Shown here piece after piece: positions 9,387-18,989 of a stretch of 64,000 nt of DNA (position 1 is its first letter; every line of letters starts with the position of its first letter). The position numbers and the translations under genes were made by a program. A model generated the notes under the pieces. The model saw only the letters and a program-made list of their open reading frames with translations. It had not been told where the DNA came from and ran no database searches. Origin of the DNA: Aestuariibaculum marinum (GTDB taxonomy: Bacteria; Bacteroidota; Bacteroidia; Flavobacteriales; Flavobacteriaceae); NCBI RefSeq assembly GCF_014596975.1, contig NZ_JACVXD010000004.1, positions 124,001-188,000 on the forward strand. The letters run 5' to 3'.

Positions 9387-10523
9387 ATGAAAAATAATAT
9401 ATTAATACATCTTGCCTTAGTAGTATTTTCTCTAGTGGCTTGCGACGTTGATGAGTATGTAACAGCATCAAATGCAGATGAGGATAGAGTCTTATCTCAA
9501 ATAGATTTTTCTAACCCAAATATTAAAATGTTGTACGACGAGTATAACATGGGGTTATTATTTGAATACGAAAAGGCTTTAGATTTTGCATACGATGCAG
9601 GCTCTGTTGGTCAAGTTAATATTTGGAGAGGTATCGATATGCCTCAAATTCAAACTAGATTCGAGGTAGATAGTGTTTTAACTCCTGAGGGAAAAGTTGA
9701 ATACGAAGCGTATAAAGCGGAAGTAACTACCTTTTTAGTAGAAAACCTATTTAACTACTTTAAGCCTAATAGCACAATTGCTACGTTAATGCCTTACAAA
9801 GTATTGGTGAGTAATAGTCTGTTTAGTGAGAGCTCAGTTCGTGATGATGCTGGTGATATTTTAACAGAAAGTGAAGAAAGATTATCTAGCTCTGCTGAAA
9901 ATAACTTACGTACTGTATTCAATAAACACTCAATTGTGTTTTCTGTAGACCTAGACCAACTTTCCACATCGTCAAGGATAGAAGAGTTTACAAAAGATAA
10001 TTTCTATATTTTACTAAGTAGAATTATGGGAATGCATAATCTTTACGATCTAGTTCCAGATGAGTTTTATGCTGGTAAAGAGGACTATTACGGATTAGAA
10101 ATGGATGAACCTTTTATTACAGAAACAGGTAAAGAAGATTATGCAAGAATCGATTTTATCGAAAAAGACTGGTTTTACGAAAAAGGGTTTATAGATGCAA
10201 AATATTTCTATGGTTTTTCTAGTGGTTTAAGAAATTTTAATCAGTACTATGATCAAGAAACAGGAGAACTTTTTGATCAGTCTGTCACAGGGTACAGATA
10301 TATTTCTCACCCAAAGGCACTTCAGGATGGTTATGATTTTGTAGCAAACAGAGAGGAAGATGTAAGAGCTTATATAAATGAATTAATTTTTAGAGATGCT
10401 GATGAACTTTTAGCATTTCCAGAAAATATTCAAAATAATTTAAAAATTATTTTAGGCTTGTTAACAGAATGGGGTGTAGATATTTTAGCAATTAACCCTG
10501 ATTTGGAAGTGTTAAATCAATAA
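9387..10523 (+). CDS. SusCD-associated lipoprotein resembling zinc-metallopeptidase lipoproteins but lacking HExxH
   Basis: A 378-residue lipoprotein (lipobox SLVAC, Cys19), 12 bp after susD. Its overall layout recalls the putative zinc-binding metallopeptidase lipoproteins found beside SusC/SusD in Bacteroidota (import-associated metallohydrolase group): an N-terminal DVDEY segment, a central FYILLSRIMGMHNLYDLVPD region where the family carries HExxH, and a C-terminal REEDVRAYINELIFRDADEL region where the family has a conserved glutamate segment. No HExxH is visible, so it is probably a non-catalytic surface binding protein. The family link rests on pattern memory; no search was run. Confidence 0.5.
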   Translation: MKNNILIHLALVVFSLVACDVDEYVTASNADEDRVLSQIDFSNPNIKMLYDEYNMGLLFEYEKALDFAYDAGSVGQVNIWRGIDMPQIQTRFEVDSVLTPEGKVEYEAYKAEVTTFLVENLFNYFKPNSTIATLMPYKVLVSNSLFSESSVRDDAGDILTESEERLSSSAENNLRTVFNKHSIVFSVDLDQLSTSSRIEEFTKDNFYILLSRIMGMHNLYDLVPDEFYAGKEDYYGLEMDEPFITETGKEDYARIDFIEKDWFYEKGFIDAKYFYGFSSGLRNFNQYYDQETGELFDQSVTGYRYISHPKALQDGYDFVANREEDVRAYINELIFRDADELLAFPENIQNNLKIILGLLTEWGVDILAINPDLEVLNQ

Positions 10524-10538
10524 TTAATTAAAGTGTAA

Positions 10539-12026
10539 ATGATGACAAAGAATTTATTATATACAGTATTGATAGGCATATTTGGACTTTTAATGTTTCA
10601 AGCCTGTCAGGATGATCCAACTTTTCCAGATCCAGGTTTTGAAATTTCGGACCAACGTGTAGAGGTACGTCGTGATACCGCAGATTACTATAATGTGCAT
10701 ATGAGAATGACGGTACCTAACAAGGTGAAAGAAATTCTTGTTTTGGATGGGTTAGATTATAATTTAGTCGAAACCATTACAGAATACAATGGAGAAACGA
10801 ACTTCGATTTTGATTATGTAGTCGATTTAACAGAAATAACAGAGGAAACAGTTTTAAACTATATTATTAAAGTAACCGATGAGGATGGAAGAAGTTTTAA
10901 TAGAGGTATTAGAATCGTTGTGCAACCATTCTCGTTTCCAACAATCGATTTAATTGGAGGTAACAATGTGGCGATTGTCGCTCCAGCCTATAATGTAAAA
11001 GGAGATATTAACACAGGGTTGAATACCATTGCATTAGTGCAGGTAATTTATAATGACCAGGTGAGTTATGAATATCAGCCAAACCAAGGTGAAGAACTTA
11101 ATGAGATGTCATTAAAAGCCTTGGTTTTAATGGGGGAGTTAGAAGTGGGGCAGGAATACCCAATCGAAATTTTTATTAGAGATAGTGAAGGTCAAGAATC
11201 TACTACAGTTGTAACAATAACCAAAACAGATGTTCTTAAAAAACCAACAAGAATAAATTATATAAACCGAACAGGAACTATTTGGTATATTATTCCAACC
11301 TATGATGCAGACGGTAATATAATTCAAATTGATTATCATACGCCTTCCAAATCTACTTGGAATATTTGGGAGTTCACTTATAACGATATGGGAATGGTTG
11401 AAACAATTGTTCAAAATCCGTTGTATAGTGATGGAAGTCCTCGTGATTATAAAAACTTCACTTTTATTAATTATGTGCCAGCCAGTTCGCAAATTAGTTC
11501 TGTTCAATCCAGAAGTAATGATTACGACGAAGATGGAAATTTAGTCAGTGAAGGCGATCTTGATGATGAACGTTTCGATATTGTTTACAATGCATCAAAT
11601 GAAATAGAATCGTTTGGGTATAGTCGTTATAGTGTAGATGAAGTAGTGTATCAAGATCCATTTGGTTTAGGAGAAAGTGTTTTTTCTATGTGGTGGCAAT
11701 CAGAAAGCTACATGAGGGCTAGTGATAGAAGACAAAAAGTAAAAGCCTTCGATCCTGTATTAATGCCAACCTTTATGGAAGGCTTCCCTCCAATATGTAA
11801 CCATATAAGTTTAGATGATGTAGCTAATGATATTTTATGGTATAAATACGTGCCTACAACAGTTGTGTCTACCGATGATGAAGAAAATCCTTATCAGTAC
11901 TTAAATTTACCAAAGTTCACGTATGAGACCGATGAAGACGGGAATGTGATTGAATTAGTTAAAACATTCACAGGTTACAGAGAGGGGGATGTTGAAACTT
12001 ACCTGTTCTTCTACGACGAAGAATAA
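10539..12026 (+). CDS. Surface lipoprotein of the SusCD operon, Ig-like, function unknown
   Basis: A 495-residue lipoprotein (lipobox MFQAC, Cys23). Residues 40-215 look like two beta-sandwich (Ig-like) domains, with regularly spaced strand segments such as VKEILVLDG and PTIDLIGGNNVAIVAPAYNV. The C-terminal half has YD-repeat-like strands (EFTYNDMGMVETIVQ, DYDEDGNLVSEGD, FTYETDEDGNVIEL). It takes the place usually held by SusE/SusF-like accessory binding proteins. It starts 15 bp after the previous gene. Substrate binding at the cell surface is inferred from position and lipidation only. Confidence 0.6.
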   Translation: MMTKNLLYTVLIGIFGLLMFQACQDDPTFPDPGFEISDQRVEVRRDTADYYNVHMRMTVPNKVKEILVLDGLDYNLVETITEYNGETNFDFDYVVDLTEITEETVLNYIIKVTDEDGRSFNRGIRIVVQPFSFPTIDLIGGNNVAIVAPAYNVKGDINTGLNTIALVQVIYNDQVSYEYQPNQGEELNEMSLKALVLMGELEVGQEYPIEIFIRDSEGQESTTVVTITKTDVLKKPTRINYINRTGTIWYIIPTYDADGNIIQIDYHTPSKSTWNIWEFTYNDMGMVETIVQNPLYSDGSPRDYKNFTFINYVPASSQISSVQSRSNDYDEDGNLVSEGDLDDERFDIVYNASNEIESFGYSRYSVDEVVYQDPFGLGESVFSMWWQSESYMRASDRRQKVKAFDPVLMPTFMEGFPPICNHISLDDVANDILWYKYVPTTVVSTDDEENPYQYLNLPKFTYETDEDGNVIELVKTFTGYREGDVETYLFFYDEE

Positions 12027-12053
12027 CAATTTAAATTTTAAAACAATAGGAAA

Positions 12054-14783
12054 GTGAATAAAGGAATTTTAAACTTTCTAAGCATAATTTTAATTTCTGC
12101 CCATTCTTATGGGCAGAAATTTTTTATGCCAGAAGGTATTACGTATAAAAAATTAGAAAACGGGTTTAGATATTATATTGTCCCTAATGGAGAGCCTGGT
12201 AAAATAGGAATATATCTCTTGTCCGATACTGGTAGTTTTGTTGAAAAACAAGAGGAACGTGGTGTAGCTCATTTTTTAGAGCATATGGTATTTAAGGGGA
12301 GTAAAAACTACCCCGGAAATGAAACCTCAGAAGCTTTAGAGCGTATGGGTTTAAGAATAGGACGTGACTATAACGGTTCGGTGAACGATACCCATACAGA
12401 ATATCGTGTTTTTATTCCGGAAAACAACAAGGAGACTCTAAAACAAACACTTCGATTAATGAACGATTGGTGTTTTAATCTTCAGATGGACTCCACTGAT
12501 TTAGAGGTCGAGAAGAAAGTAGTTATTGAAGAAATAAAACTTAGACGAGGAGGAGGGACGCCTTTTGTTATTGGTACTTATCTGGAAGGTCATAATGGCT
12601 TAGGTTCTAAAGAGCAGATTAATAGTGTAACATCCAAAGACGTTAAAGATTTTTACCACAAGTACTATACCGCAGATCAATTAGCACTTGTTATTTACGG
12701 TAAAGTTGATGAAAAAAAGGTGTCCAGATACATCCATAAATTATATGGAAAACTTCCTAGAGCAACGGATAAAACGGATAATAAATATTTGGACCTAAGT
12801 AGGGAAACGATTGTTAATGGGAACTACCAAAATGAAAACTCTGAAATGTTAGTTTTAGGGTTTAAAACCCGAGATTTTCCTGTTGTAGATTTACCTTCTT
12901 ATAAAAAGGATTTGATTTATAAGGTATTTTGCGAAATGCTCGAAAATAGGATAAACCAATTATCTAATTCAGATTTAGAAAGAGTGAGAGCAAATATAGC
13001 TGTGCCTTTTACTGGTAATTTATGGTTTAATTTTAGACTTGAAGCCAAAAAAGATGCCAGTTATAATAATATGCTAAAAAACTTTAATTATGTAATTGCG
13101 CAAGCCAGGCGTTTTGGGTTTTTACAGGAGGAAATCAACTTTTTTGTAAATAAACTATTAAAACGTTATACCAGTGCTTTAGGTAGTGCAGATAATTATT
13201 TCGGAGCTGCACAATTACATTTTTTTAAAGGGGAAATGCCAATTTCAACTCAGGATAAAGTAAAGTATACGCAGGAAATTGCTAATACAATTACCCCTAG
13301 AGATTTTATAGAAGTGCTTAACAGTTTTACAGACTTAAATAAAACTATTTTGTTTGATAAACATGCAAACGCTTTTCAAGCAGGGTTTAATGAGGCTTAT
13401 ATATTAGGCGCAATCAAGCAAATTGATAAAAATACTAAGGTTGCACCATATCAATTTTCAGAGCCATCTAATCAATTTGAAATAAGAAATAATACAAACT
13501 TACCTGAAGTTAGAATTGAGAATTTAAATCCGAAATCAATAAAAAAAAAGGTAAAACTTGGCGATTATCTATATTTATTAGAGTACGATAATGGGATCAA
13601 AGTCGTCGTGAATAATGCTCCAAATTCGCAAACGCAAATTAAAATTGTTAGTAAGCATGGTTTGAACAATATCCCTGAAAAGGATCGAGCATTGTTTAAG
13701 TTTACTGCCGATTATTTAGATGAAGCATTTGGCGATTACAACCAAGAGGAGGCCAGAGATTTACGCCGAAAACTTAGAGTTTATAAAAATCTGGAATTAG
13801 GAAATACTGATTACGAGTTACAATTAAAAGGATCAAATCAAAATTTTCAGCAGTTAATTAAAGTTTTTAATCTTATTGTAAACAATCAACCCCAATTAAA
13901 GGTAGATGAGGTGCAAAAACGCATAGATCGCTTTTATAAGTCACCTAACAATTCTAATGACACCTATCAAGGTTATACAAACAAAATCTTAGGTAAAGGA
14001 CTTGACACACCTTCAATTGAAAAACCAATTATAGATGAGAATATTATAGGACGCTTTTTAGAATATAATCAATGGTTTAAACGCAGTTTAAAAGATGCAT
14101 ACATTTATGTTGGCGGAGAGCTTCCTGAAGATGTAGATGAATTGATTTCAACATACATTGCCACAATTCAGCCCGTGGTATTTAATACAAAAATTGATGA
14201 AACACAACCACCTTTAAAAACTGAAAAACCCGCAATTAAAGATATCAGTTGGAATAAAAAATCCACCAAGTCAAGTTTTATGTTTGCAAGTGTAAGCAGT
14301 AAACCAATTACTTTTAAAGATCAATTAATTAGTGAGGGTATTGCAGAATACGGGTATAAACGCATGTTCCAGATATTGAGAAAAAAGTATGGATATGTTT
14401 ATTCTTTAGGTGCTTCAAGTCATACTAATGTTTCTAAAAACTTATCAGCATTGAGCATACGGTATATTGTTGAAGACGAGGCTAATGTAGAGGCAGCTCA
14501 AAAAGCAATGATTGATGAGGTTTTGTATCCTATGAGTCAAGGGGAGTTATCTGATGATGATACTACAATTATTAAGGCGCTATTAGAGAAAGATTATGTG
14601 GCTTCATTTTATGAAACCGATCGTGTAAGTTCAGATTATTTACGGTGGGGACTTGATTATGGTAAATTATACACAATGAAGGATTTTCAAAAGATGGTTC
14701 GAAAAATATCTAAAGAAGATATAGAACGGTATATGAAACGATTAATCAATTTGGAGGCGTATTTTATTCTGGTACAAAAGTAA
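12054..14783 (+). CDS. Secreted M16-family zinc metallopeptidase (first of two)
   Basis: A 909-residue exported peptidase of the insulinase/pitrilysin family. The GTG start at 12054, preceded by AGGAAA, keeps a signal peptide (NFLSIILISAHSYG). The inverted zinc motif HxxEH is at H73-E76-H77 (AHFLEH), with the third ligand among the glutamates near residues 159-160 (VVIEEIK). The C-terminal M16 repeat (about 540-909) lacks the motif, as usual. M16 enzymes enclose and cleave peptides that are too large for import but largely unfolded. It lies 27 bp after the lipoprotein gene and is the last gene before a strong terminator, so it is probably cotranscribed with susCD. Confidence 0.92.
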   Translation: MNKGILNFLSIILISAHSYGQKFFMPEGITYKKLENGFRYYIVPNGEPGKIGIYLLSDTGSFVEKQEERGVAHFLEHMVFKGSKNYPGNETSEALERMGLRIGRDYNGSVNDTHTEYRVFIPENNKETLKQTLRLMNDWCFNLQMDSTDLEVEKKVVIEEIKLRRGGGTPFVIGTYLEGHNGLGSKEQINSVTSKDVKDFYHKYYTADQLALVIYGKVDEKKVSRYIHKLYGKLPRATDKTDNKYLDLSRETIVNGNYQNENSEMLVLGFKTRDFPVVDLPSYKKDLIYKVFCEMLENRINQLSNSDLERVRANIAVPFTGNLWFNFRLEAKKDASYNNMLKNFNYVIAQARRFGFLQEEINFFVNKLLKRYTSALGSADNYFGAAQLHFFKGEMPISTQDKVKYTQEIANTITPRDFIEVLNSFTDLNKTILFDKHANAFQAGFNEAYILGAIKQIDKNTKVAPYQFSEPSNQFEIRNNTNLPEVRIENLNPKSIKKKVKLGDYLYLLEYDNGIKVVVNNAPNSQTQIKIVSKHGLNNIPEKDRALFKFTADYLDEAFGDYNQEEARDLRRKLRVYKNLELGNTDYELQLKGSNQNFQQLIKVFNLIVNNQPQLKVDEVQKRIDRFYKSPNNSNDTYQGYTNKILGKGLDTPSIEKPIIDENIIGRFLEYNQWFKRSLKDAYIYVGGELPEDVDELISTYIATIQPVVFNTKIDETQPPLKTEKPAIKDISWNKKSTKSSFMFASVSSKPITFKDQLISEGIAEYGYKRMFQILRKKYGYVYSLGASSHTNVSKNLSALSIRYIVEDEANVEAAQKAMIDEVLYPMSQGELSDDDTTIIKALLEKDYVASFYETDRVSSDYLRWGLDYGKLYTMKDFQKMVRKISKEDIERYMKRLINLEAYFILVQK

Positions 14784-14831
14784 ATCTTTCAAATATATAG
14801 TGCTTTAGCTATCAGGTTTGTAATGGAATTT

Positions 14832-14866
14832 AAAAGCTGTTATCTTTAAAGATAGCAGCTTTTTTA
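14832..14866 (+). terminator. Rho-independent terminator of the susCD-M16 operon
   Basis: A 14-bp stem (AAAGCTGTTATCTT pairing with AAGATAGCAGCTTT with one G-T wobble, 2-base loop) is followed by TTTTTT. It ends the operon that starts at fecR. Confidence 0.88.
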
Positions 14867-14874
14867 GTTGTTAT

Positions 14875-14901
14875 GTCACTCTAAATGCCGAAAAATGCGT
14901 C
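14875..14901 (+). promoter_or_regulatory. Candidate ECF sigma promoter for the thioredoxin operon
   Basis: GTCACTC (14875-14881), exactly 15 bp, then GCGTC (14897-14901) and TTATTA, identical in both blocks and spacing to the site at 2901-2927. It lies just after a terminator and 50 bp before the first thioredoxin-fold gene, so it probably starts this operon under the same sigma factor. Confidence 0.65.
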
Positions 14902-14951
14902 TTATTAATATGTAGCCAACTTAGGCTATTTCCTAAACTTAATAAAAAAAT

Positions 14952-16196
14952 ATGAAAAAAAATGTATTAACTCTTATGGCAATCGTCTTATTAGGAGTTT
15001 TTAATTTATCTGCTCAGGGCATAGAGTTTCAACACATTTCTTTAGAAGAAGCGCTAGAAAAGGCAAAAGCTGAAGATAAATTAGTGTTTATTGATTTTTA
15101 TACTACCTGGTGTGCGCCTTGTAAGGCTATGGCCAAAAATGTATTTACCTTGCCAGAGGTAGGAGCTGTCTATAACAAAGAATACATAAACATAAAGCTT
15201 GATGCTGAAAAGGAAGGCTTAAAATCGGCAAAAAAATATTTGGTAAATAGCTATCCTACTTATATTTATTTAAATGCGAATGGCAATATAGTTTATAAAG
15301 AAACAGGAATGCGCCTAGCTAATAATTTTATTCAGTTAGGACGTGATGCAGTGGCGTCAGAAAATAGTCAGTTTAGTCTGGAAAAATTACGGGCTAAATT
15401 TCCAAACAAGCAGGATGATGCAGGTTTCTTAAAAATTTACTTTACTAAAGTACAGGAATACGGGCAGAATCCAACAGAAGGTATTAATGCCTGGTTAAAA
15501 GTACAAACTGAAATAGAGGAAGACGATGTCGATATGATGGAGTTCTTGCTAAAGAATAAAGATTATATTATACTAAAATCTAAAGGCGAAGAAATCTTAA
15601 AAGTCAATTTCGATGAGTATATGGACATTGCAACGCGCAAGGAAGAAAAGGAGTTGCAAATTTTCGAAGAAGTTCGGTTAGCCCAAAATACCAAAAACTA
15701 CGCTTTAGAGACCAAAAACCCTGAGTTGTGGTTCACCTTTATGCAAGCCTTCAATACATTACCAGAAAAATACAAGAAAAGAGGGAATTACCTAGAGTAT
15801 AAAATAACATATTATGCTTTACTTAAAGATTCTGAATCTTATAAAATGGCGGTTGAAAATTACGTAGATAGCTTAATGGTTCAAAACACTTCAGGTAAAA
15901 CCAAATCAGGAGCCATTGTCCAAGACCTTAGCAACAAAGGGGAAGCGTATTTAAAATATGCAGATTCTAAAAGTGATTATAAAACATTAGAAAACTGGAT
16001 AGAATACGGAAATGAATTAGGCGCAAGTATTTATTATATGGATAACCTAATGGCTGATATGTTCTATAAAAAAGGAAAAAGGAAAAAGGCCTTAGATTAC
16101 AAAGAAAAAGCCATAGCCAACTGGCCTAAAGGCGATAAAAAACTATCGACTAAAAAGTACGAATTAGAGCAAATGAAAAAAGGTGAATTAATCTAA
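14952..16196 (+). CDS. Exported thioredoxin-fold protein with helical C-terminal domain (1 of 3)
   Basis: A 414-residue exported protein. The signal peptide ends FNLSAQ (about residue 22). A thioredoxin domain spans about 25-130 with active site WCAPC (Cys54, Cys57) and the cis-proline loop SYPT. Residues 140-414 form a mostly helical, lysine- and glutamate-rich domain ending in a TPR-like helix pair (FYKKGKRKKALDYKEKAIAN). The intact CxxC suggests thiol-disulfide exchange in the periplasm. It is the first of three tandem paralogs and lies 20 bp from the next. It probably supports reduction of imported disulfide-bonded peptides; this role is inferred from the locus. Confidence 0.85.
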   Translation: MKKNVLTLMAIVLLGVFNLSAQGIEFQHISLEEALEKAKAEDKLVFIDFYTTWCAPCKAMAKNVFTLPEVGAVYNKEYINIKLDAEKEGLKSAKKYLVNSYPTYIYLNANGNIVYKETGMRLANNFIQLGRDAVASENSQFSLEKLRAKFPNKQDDAGFLKIYFTKVQEYGQNPTEGINAWLKVQTEIEEDDVDMMEFLLKNKDYIILKSKGEEILKVNFDEYMDIATRKEEKELQIFEEVRLAQNTKNYALETKNPELWFTFMQAFNTLPEKYKKRGNYLEYKITYYALLKDSESYKMAVENYVDSLMVQNTSGKTKSGAIVQDLSNKGEAYLKYADSKSDYKTLENWIEYGNELGASIYYMDNLMADMFYKKGKRKKALDYKEKAIANWPKGDKKLSTKKYELEQMKKGELI

Positions 16197-16215
16197 ACAC
16201 GTTATTTTACAAATT

Positions 16216-17556
16216 ATGATAAACAAAAAAATAGTAGTATTTATTCTTTCTCTTATGCCATTTTTGGGGATAGCACAGGGAATGAATTTCGAACATATAA
16301 CCCTAGAAGAGGCATTAAATAAAGCTAAAGCCGAAAACAAATTAGTGTTTATAGACTTTTATACAGCTTGGTGTGGGCCTTGTAAAAAAATGGCTCGAGA
16401 GATATTTCCACTATCAACAGTAGGAGAGATGTATAATAAAAACTTTATAAACTTAAAGTTAGATGCCGAAAAAGAAGGCGAAGCTATTGCTAAGCAATAT
16501 AACGTAACAGGTTATCCTACCTTTTTGTATTTAGATACAAATGGTAAAGTGCTTTTAAAAGATAGCGCTTACAGACCAGAGGATATGTTTTTAGATATGG
16601 CACAAAGAGCTATATCATCTTTAGACAGCGAGTATAGTTTAGAAAACCTTAAAAATGAATTTCCAAATAGGCTGAATGACGAACAGTTTCTTAAGATGTA
16701 TATTAAGAAAATGGATGAATTCGGACAGGATATTTCAGAAGGAGTTGATGCCTGGTTAAAAGTACAAACTGAAATGGACGAGTCGAGCCCTGAGATGTTA
16801 AAATATTTGCTTAAAAATTCGAGAAATATTTTAATAGGAGGAAAAGGTGAACAGATTCTTGATGAGAACTACGACACCTATATGAAACAAGCCTCTTCTT
16901 TTGAAGCTAAGATGTTATCAAGAATAAAGACTCAAATTCTCAATGGAACCTTCGATACTGCTGTCCGTAATAAAGACGCTGAGTTAATGAAAGTTTATAT
17001 TGAAGCCTATAAACAGCAGCCTGAAAATCGTATTAAAGAAGATGATTTATTAGAAGCAGAATTAATCTATTATGAAATGCTTGACGATGATACATCCTAT
17101 AAAACCATTACAGCCAATTATATAAATAACCTTATAGAGCAGACTTCGATAGAAGAGATTAAAACCGCCGACGAGAAAAGTTATAATATGTATAAAAAAG
17201 CATATGATAATGATCCTAAACCAGCGAGAGAGCGTATGCTACAGGCTTCAAAAGAAGGGTTGAAAGCTTCAAAACTTCTTAAAGAGTTGAATGAATTAAG
17301 TAAAGGGTATTTAGAAAAATCAACTTCTAAAAAAGAACTTAAAGCTATTGGAAAATGGATAAAGTTTGGTTATAAAGTAAAAGAAGATAACTGTTTTATG
17401 GACGATCTTCAAGCTGAATTGTTTTTCAAAAAAGGAAAAACACAAAAAGCCTTAGAGCTTAAGGAACGAGCAATAAAAAACTGGCCAAAAACAGATAAGA
17501 AGTTCGTAAATAAAGCATACGAACTTGAACAAATGAAAAAGGAAGCTTCTATTTAA
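16216..17556 (+). CDS. Exported thioredoxin-fold protein with helical C-terminal domain (2 of 3)
   Basis: A 446-residue paralog of the previous gene. The signal peptide ends LGIAQG (about residue 21). Active site WCGPC at Cys53 and Cys56, cis-proline loop GYPT. The C-terminal domain is closely related to the first copy (LLKNSRNILIGGKGEQIL, then KKGKTQKALELKERAIKNWP). This is the copy with the classical thioredoxin CGPC sequence, so its redox potential may differ from the two CAPC copies. Spacing of 18-19 bp on each side indicates one transcript. Confidence 0.85.
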   Translation: MINKKIVVFILSLMPFLGIAQGMNFEHITLEEALNKAKAENKLVFIDFYTAWCGPCKKMAREIFPLSTVGEMYNKNFINLKLDAEKEGEAIAKQYNVTGYPTFLYLDTNGKVLLKDSAYRPEDMFLDMAQRAISSLDSEYSLENLKNEFPNRLNDEQFLKMYIKKMDEFGQDISEGVDAWLKVQTEMDESSPEMLKYLLKNSRNILIGGKGEQILDENYDTYMKQASSFEAKMLSRIKTQILNGTFDTAVRNKDAELMKVYIEAYKQQPENRIKEDDLLEAELIYYEMLDDDTSYKTITANYINNLIEQTSIEEIKTADEKSYNMYKKAYDNDPKPARERMLQASKEGLKASKLLKELNELSKGYLEKSTSKKELKAIGKWIKFGYKVKEDNCFMDDLQAELFFKKGKTQKALELKERAIKNWPKTDKKFVNKAYELEQMKKEASI

Positions 17557-17574
17557 ATTATTAAAGATTATTTC

Positions 17575-18903
17575 ATGATTAATAAAAAATCTATTTTATA
17601 TACATTACTTCTATTACCTGTTTTCGCTATTGCACAGGGTATTCATTTCGAAAAAGGAAGTTTTCAACAAGCCTTTGATAAAGCAAAAAAAGAAAATAAA
17701 GTGTTGTTTATTGATGGGTATGCCGACTGGTGTGCTCCCTGTAAAAAAATGGCAAGAACAGTTTTTATGGAAGAAGCGGTAGGTACCTATTTCAATGAGC
17801 ATTTTGTGTCTTATAAATTGAATATTGAAAAAGGTAACGGACCAAAACTAAAGGAGAAATACGGTATTCAAGGTTTACCTAGCTATGTGTTTATAGATGC
17901 CAATGATGATGTGGTTTACAGATCGTCTAGTGCTATGCCTACCGAAGAGTTTTTGAGTGAAGCAAAAGCAGCATGGGCATCAGCGAAAGATCCAAACAGC
18001 TTAGCGCGTTTATCTGAATTATATAGTAAAAACAAAAATGATGAAGCTTTAATAGCAAAATATTTAGATAAACTTCTTGAGGTAAAATCTCAAGAGAACT
18101 ATACAGATGTGCTTGAGCAATACCTGAATATTCAAAAAAGTATTCCGGATTCTAGTAAAGCTATGGTTATGTTATTGGCAAACCATCATAAGCAATTAGT
18201 TTATGGAGGTGAGGCAGATCGAATTATTGAAAATAATAAGAAAACTAAAGCCTGGAAAAAATATGTTCGTAAGGATGTAAGAGAAACTTATCAGAAAGTT
18301 CCAAAGGAAATGATTACCACAACTACAGAGTATGCTATCGTTACCCGCGATACATCGTATCTGGAACTGGCTATAAAACATGCAGAAGAGTTAGGTTATA
18401 GAGCGGATGAAAAACAGCGAAAAAAGACCTACACCTATTACTATTTAAAAACGGAGCAAGGAGAAAAATACAAAGCTTTGGTTCATGATGATATTGTGAA
18501 TTATGTGACTGAAATTGATAAAGAAAGTTTGAGAAGTTACTACTTAGAATGGTTAGATAGAAAGGCGGCAGGAGATCAAAAAGCTCTTAGAGAAAGACCT
18601 TTTTCTCTTCGTAAAAGTGAAGAAATTTATTACATGGTTAAAGACTATGTAGGTTTTGTAAATACCAAGGAAGAGAAAAAGGAAGTGTTATCATGGATGG
18701 AAGTAGCTTATTATATTCGTCCAAATTCAGCTGAAAACACCAGTAATTATGCTAATATTCTATATGTTGTGGGTGACAAAAATCAGGCTATAGAATTAAA
18801 GGAAGAAGCTTATAAATTAGGACAGGAAGAAAACCTTAAAAGATTATCGGCTATTAAAGGAGAATTAGATTTAATGAAGGCAGGCGAAGACATTTTGCTT
18901 TAA
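17575..18903 (+). CDS. Exported thioredoxin-fold protein with helical C-terminal domain (3 of 3)
   Basis: A 442-residue third paralog. The signal peptide ends FAIAQG (about residue 21). Active site WCAPC at Cys53 and Cys56, cis-proline loop GLPS. The first 130 residues align well with the other two copies, but the C-terminal domain is the most divergent of the three (LVYGGEADRIIENNKKTKAW, then VVGDKNQAIELKEEAYKLGQ). Retention of three intact CxxC copies argues against redundancy alone. It is followed by a terminator-like hairpin and then the second M16 peptidase. Confidence 0.85.
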   Translation: MINKKSILYTLLLLPVFAIAQGIHFEKGSFQQAFDKAKKENKVLFIDGYADWCAPCKKMARTVFMEEAVGTYFNEHFVSYKLNIEKGNGPKLKEKYGIQGLPSYVFIDANDDVVYRSSSAMPTEEFLSEAKAAWASAKDPNSLARLSELYSKNKNDEALIAKYLDKLLEVKSQENYTDVLEQYLNIQKSIPDSSKAMVMLLANHHKQLVYGGEADRIIENNKKTKAWKKYVRKDVRETYQKVPKEMITTTTEYAIVTRDTSYLELAIKHAEELGYRADEKQRKKTYTYYYLKTEQGEKYKALVHDDIVNYVTEIDKESLRSYYLEWLDRKAAGDQKALRERPFSLRKSEEIYYMVKDYVGFVNTKEEKKEVLSWMEVAYYIRPNSAENTSNYANILYVVGDKNQAIELKEEAYKLGQEENLKRLSAIKGELDLMKAGEDILL

Positions 18904-18935
18904 GCTTTTAAATTTATAGAATTATAAAAAATCAA

Positions 18936-18980
18936 AAGGCAATATGTTTATTTCAACCATAAACATGTTGCCTTATTTTA
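18936..18980 (+). terminator. Terminator-like hairpin between the thioredoxin operon and the second M16 gene
   Basis: A 16-bp stem with one mismatch (AAGGCAATATGTTTAT against ATAAACATGTTGCCTT, 7-base loop) is followed by ATTTTATT, a weak T tract. It ends only about 15 bp before the M16 start codon. It may be a leaky terminator that lowers expression of the last gene, or an RNA processing signal. Confidence 0.7.
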
Positions 18981-18989
18981 TTGAAAAAC

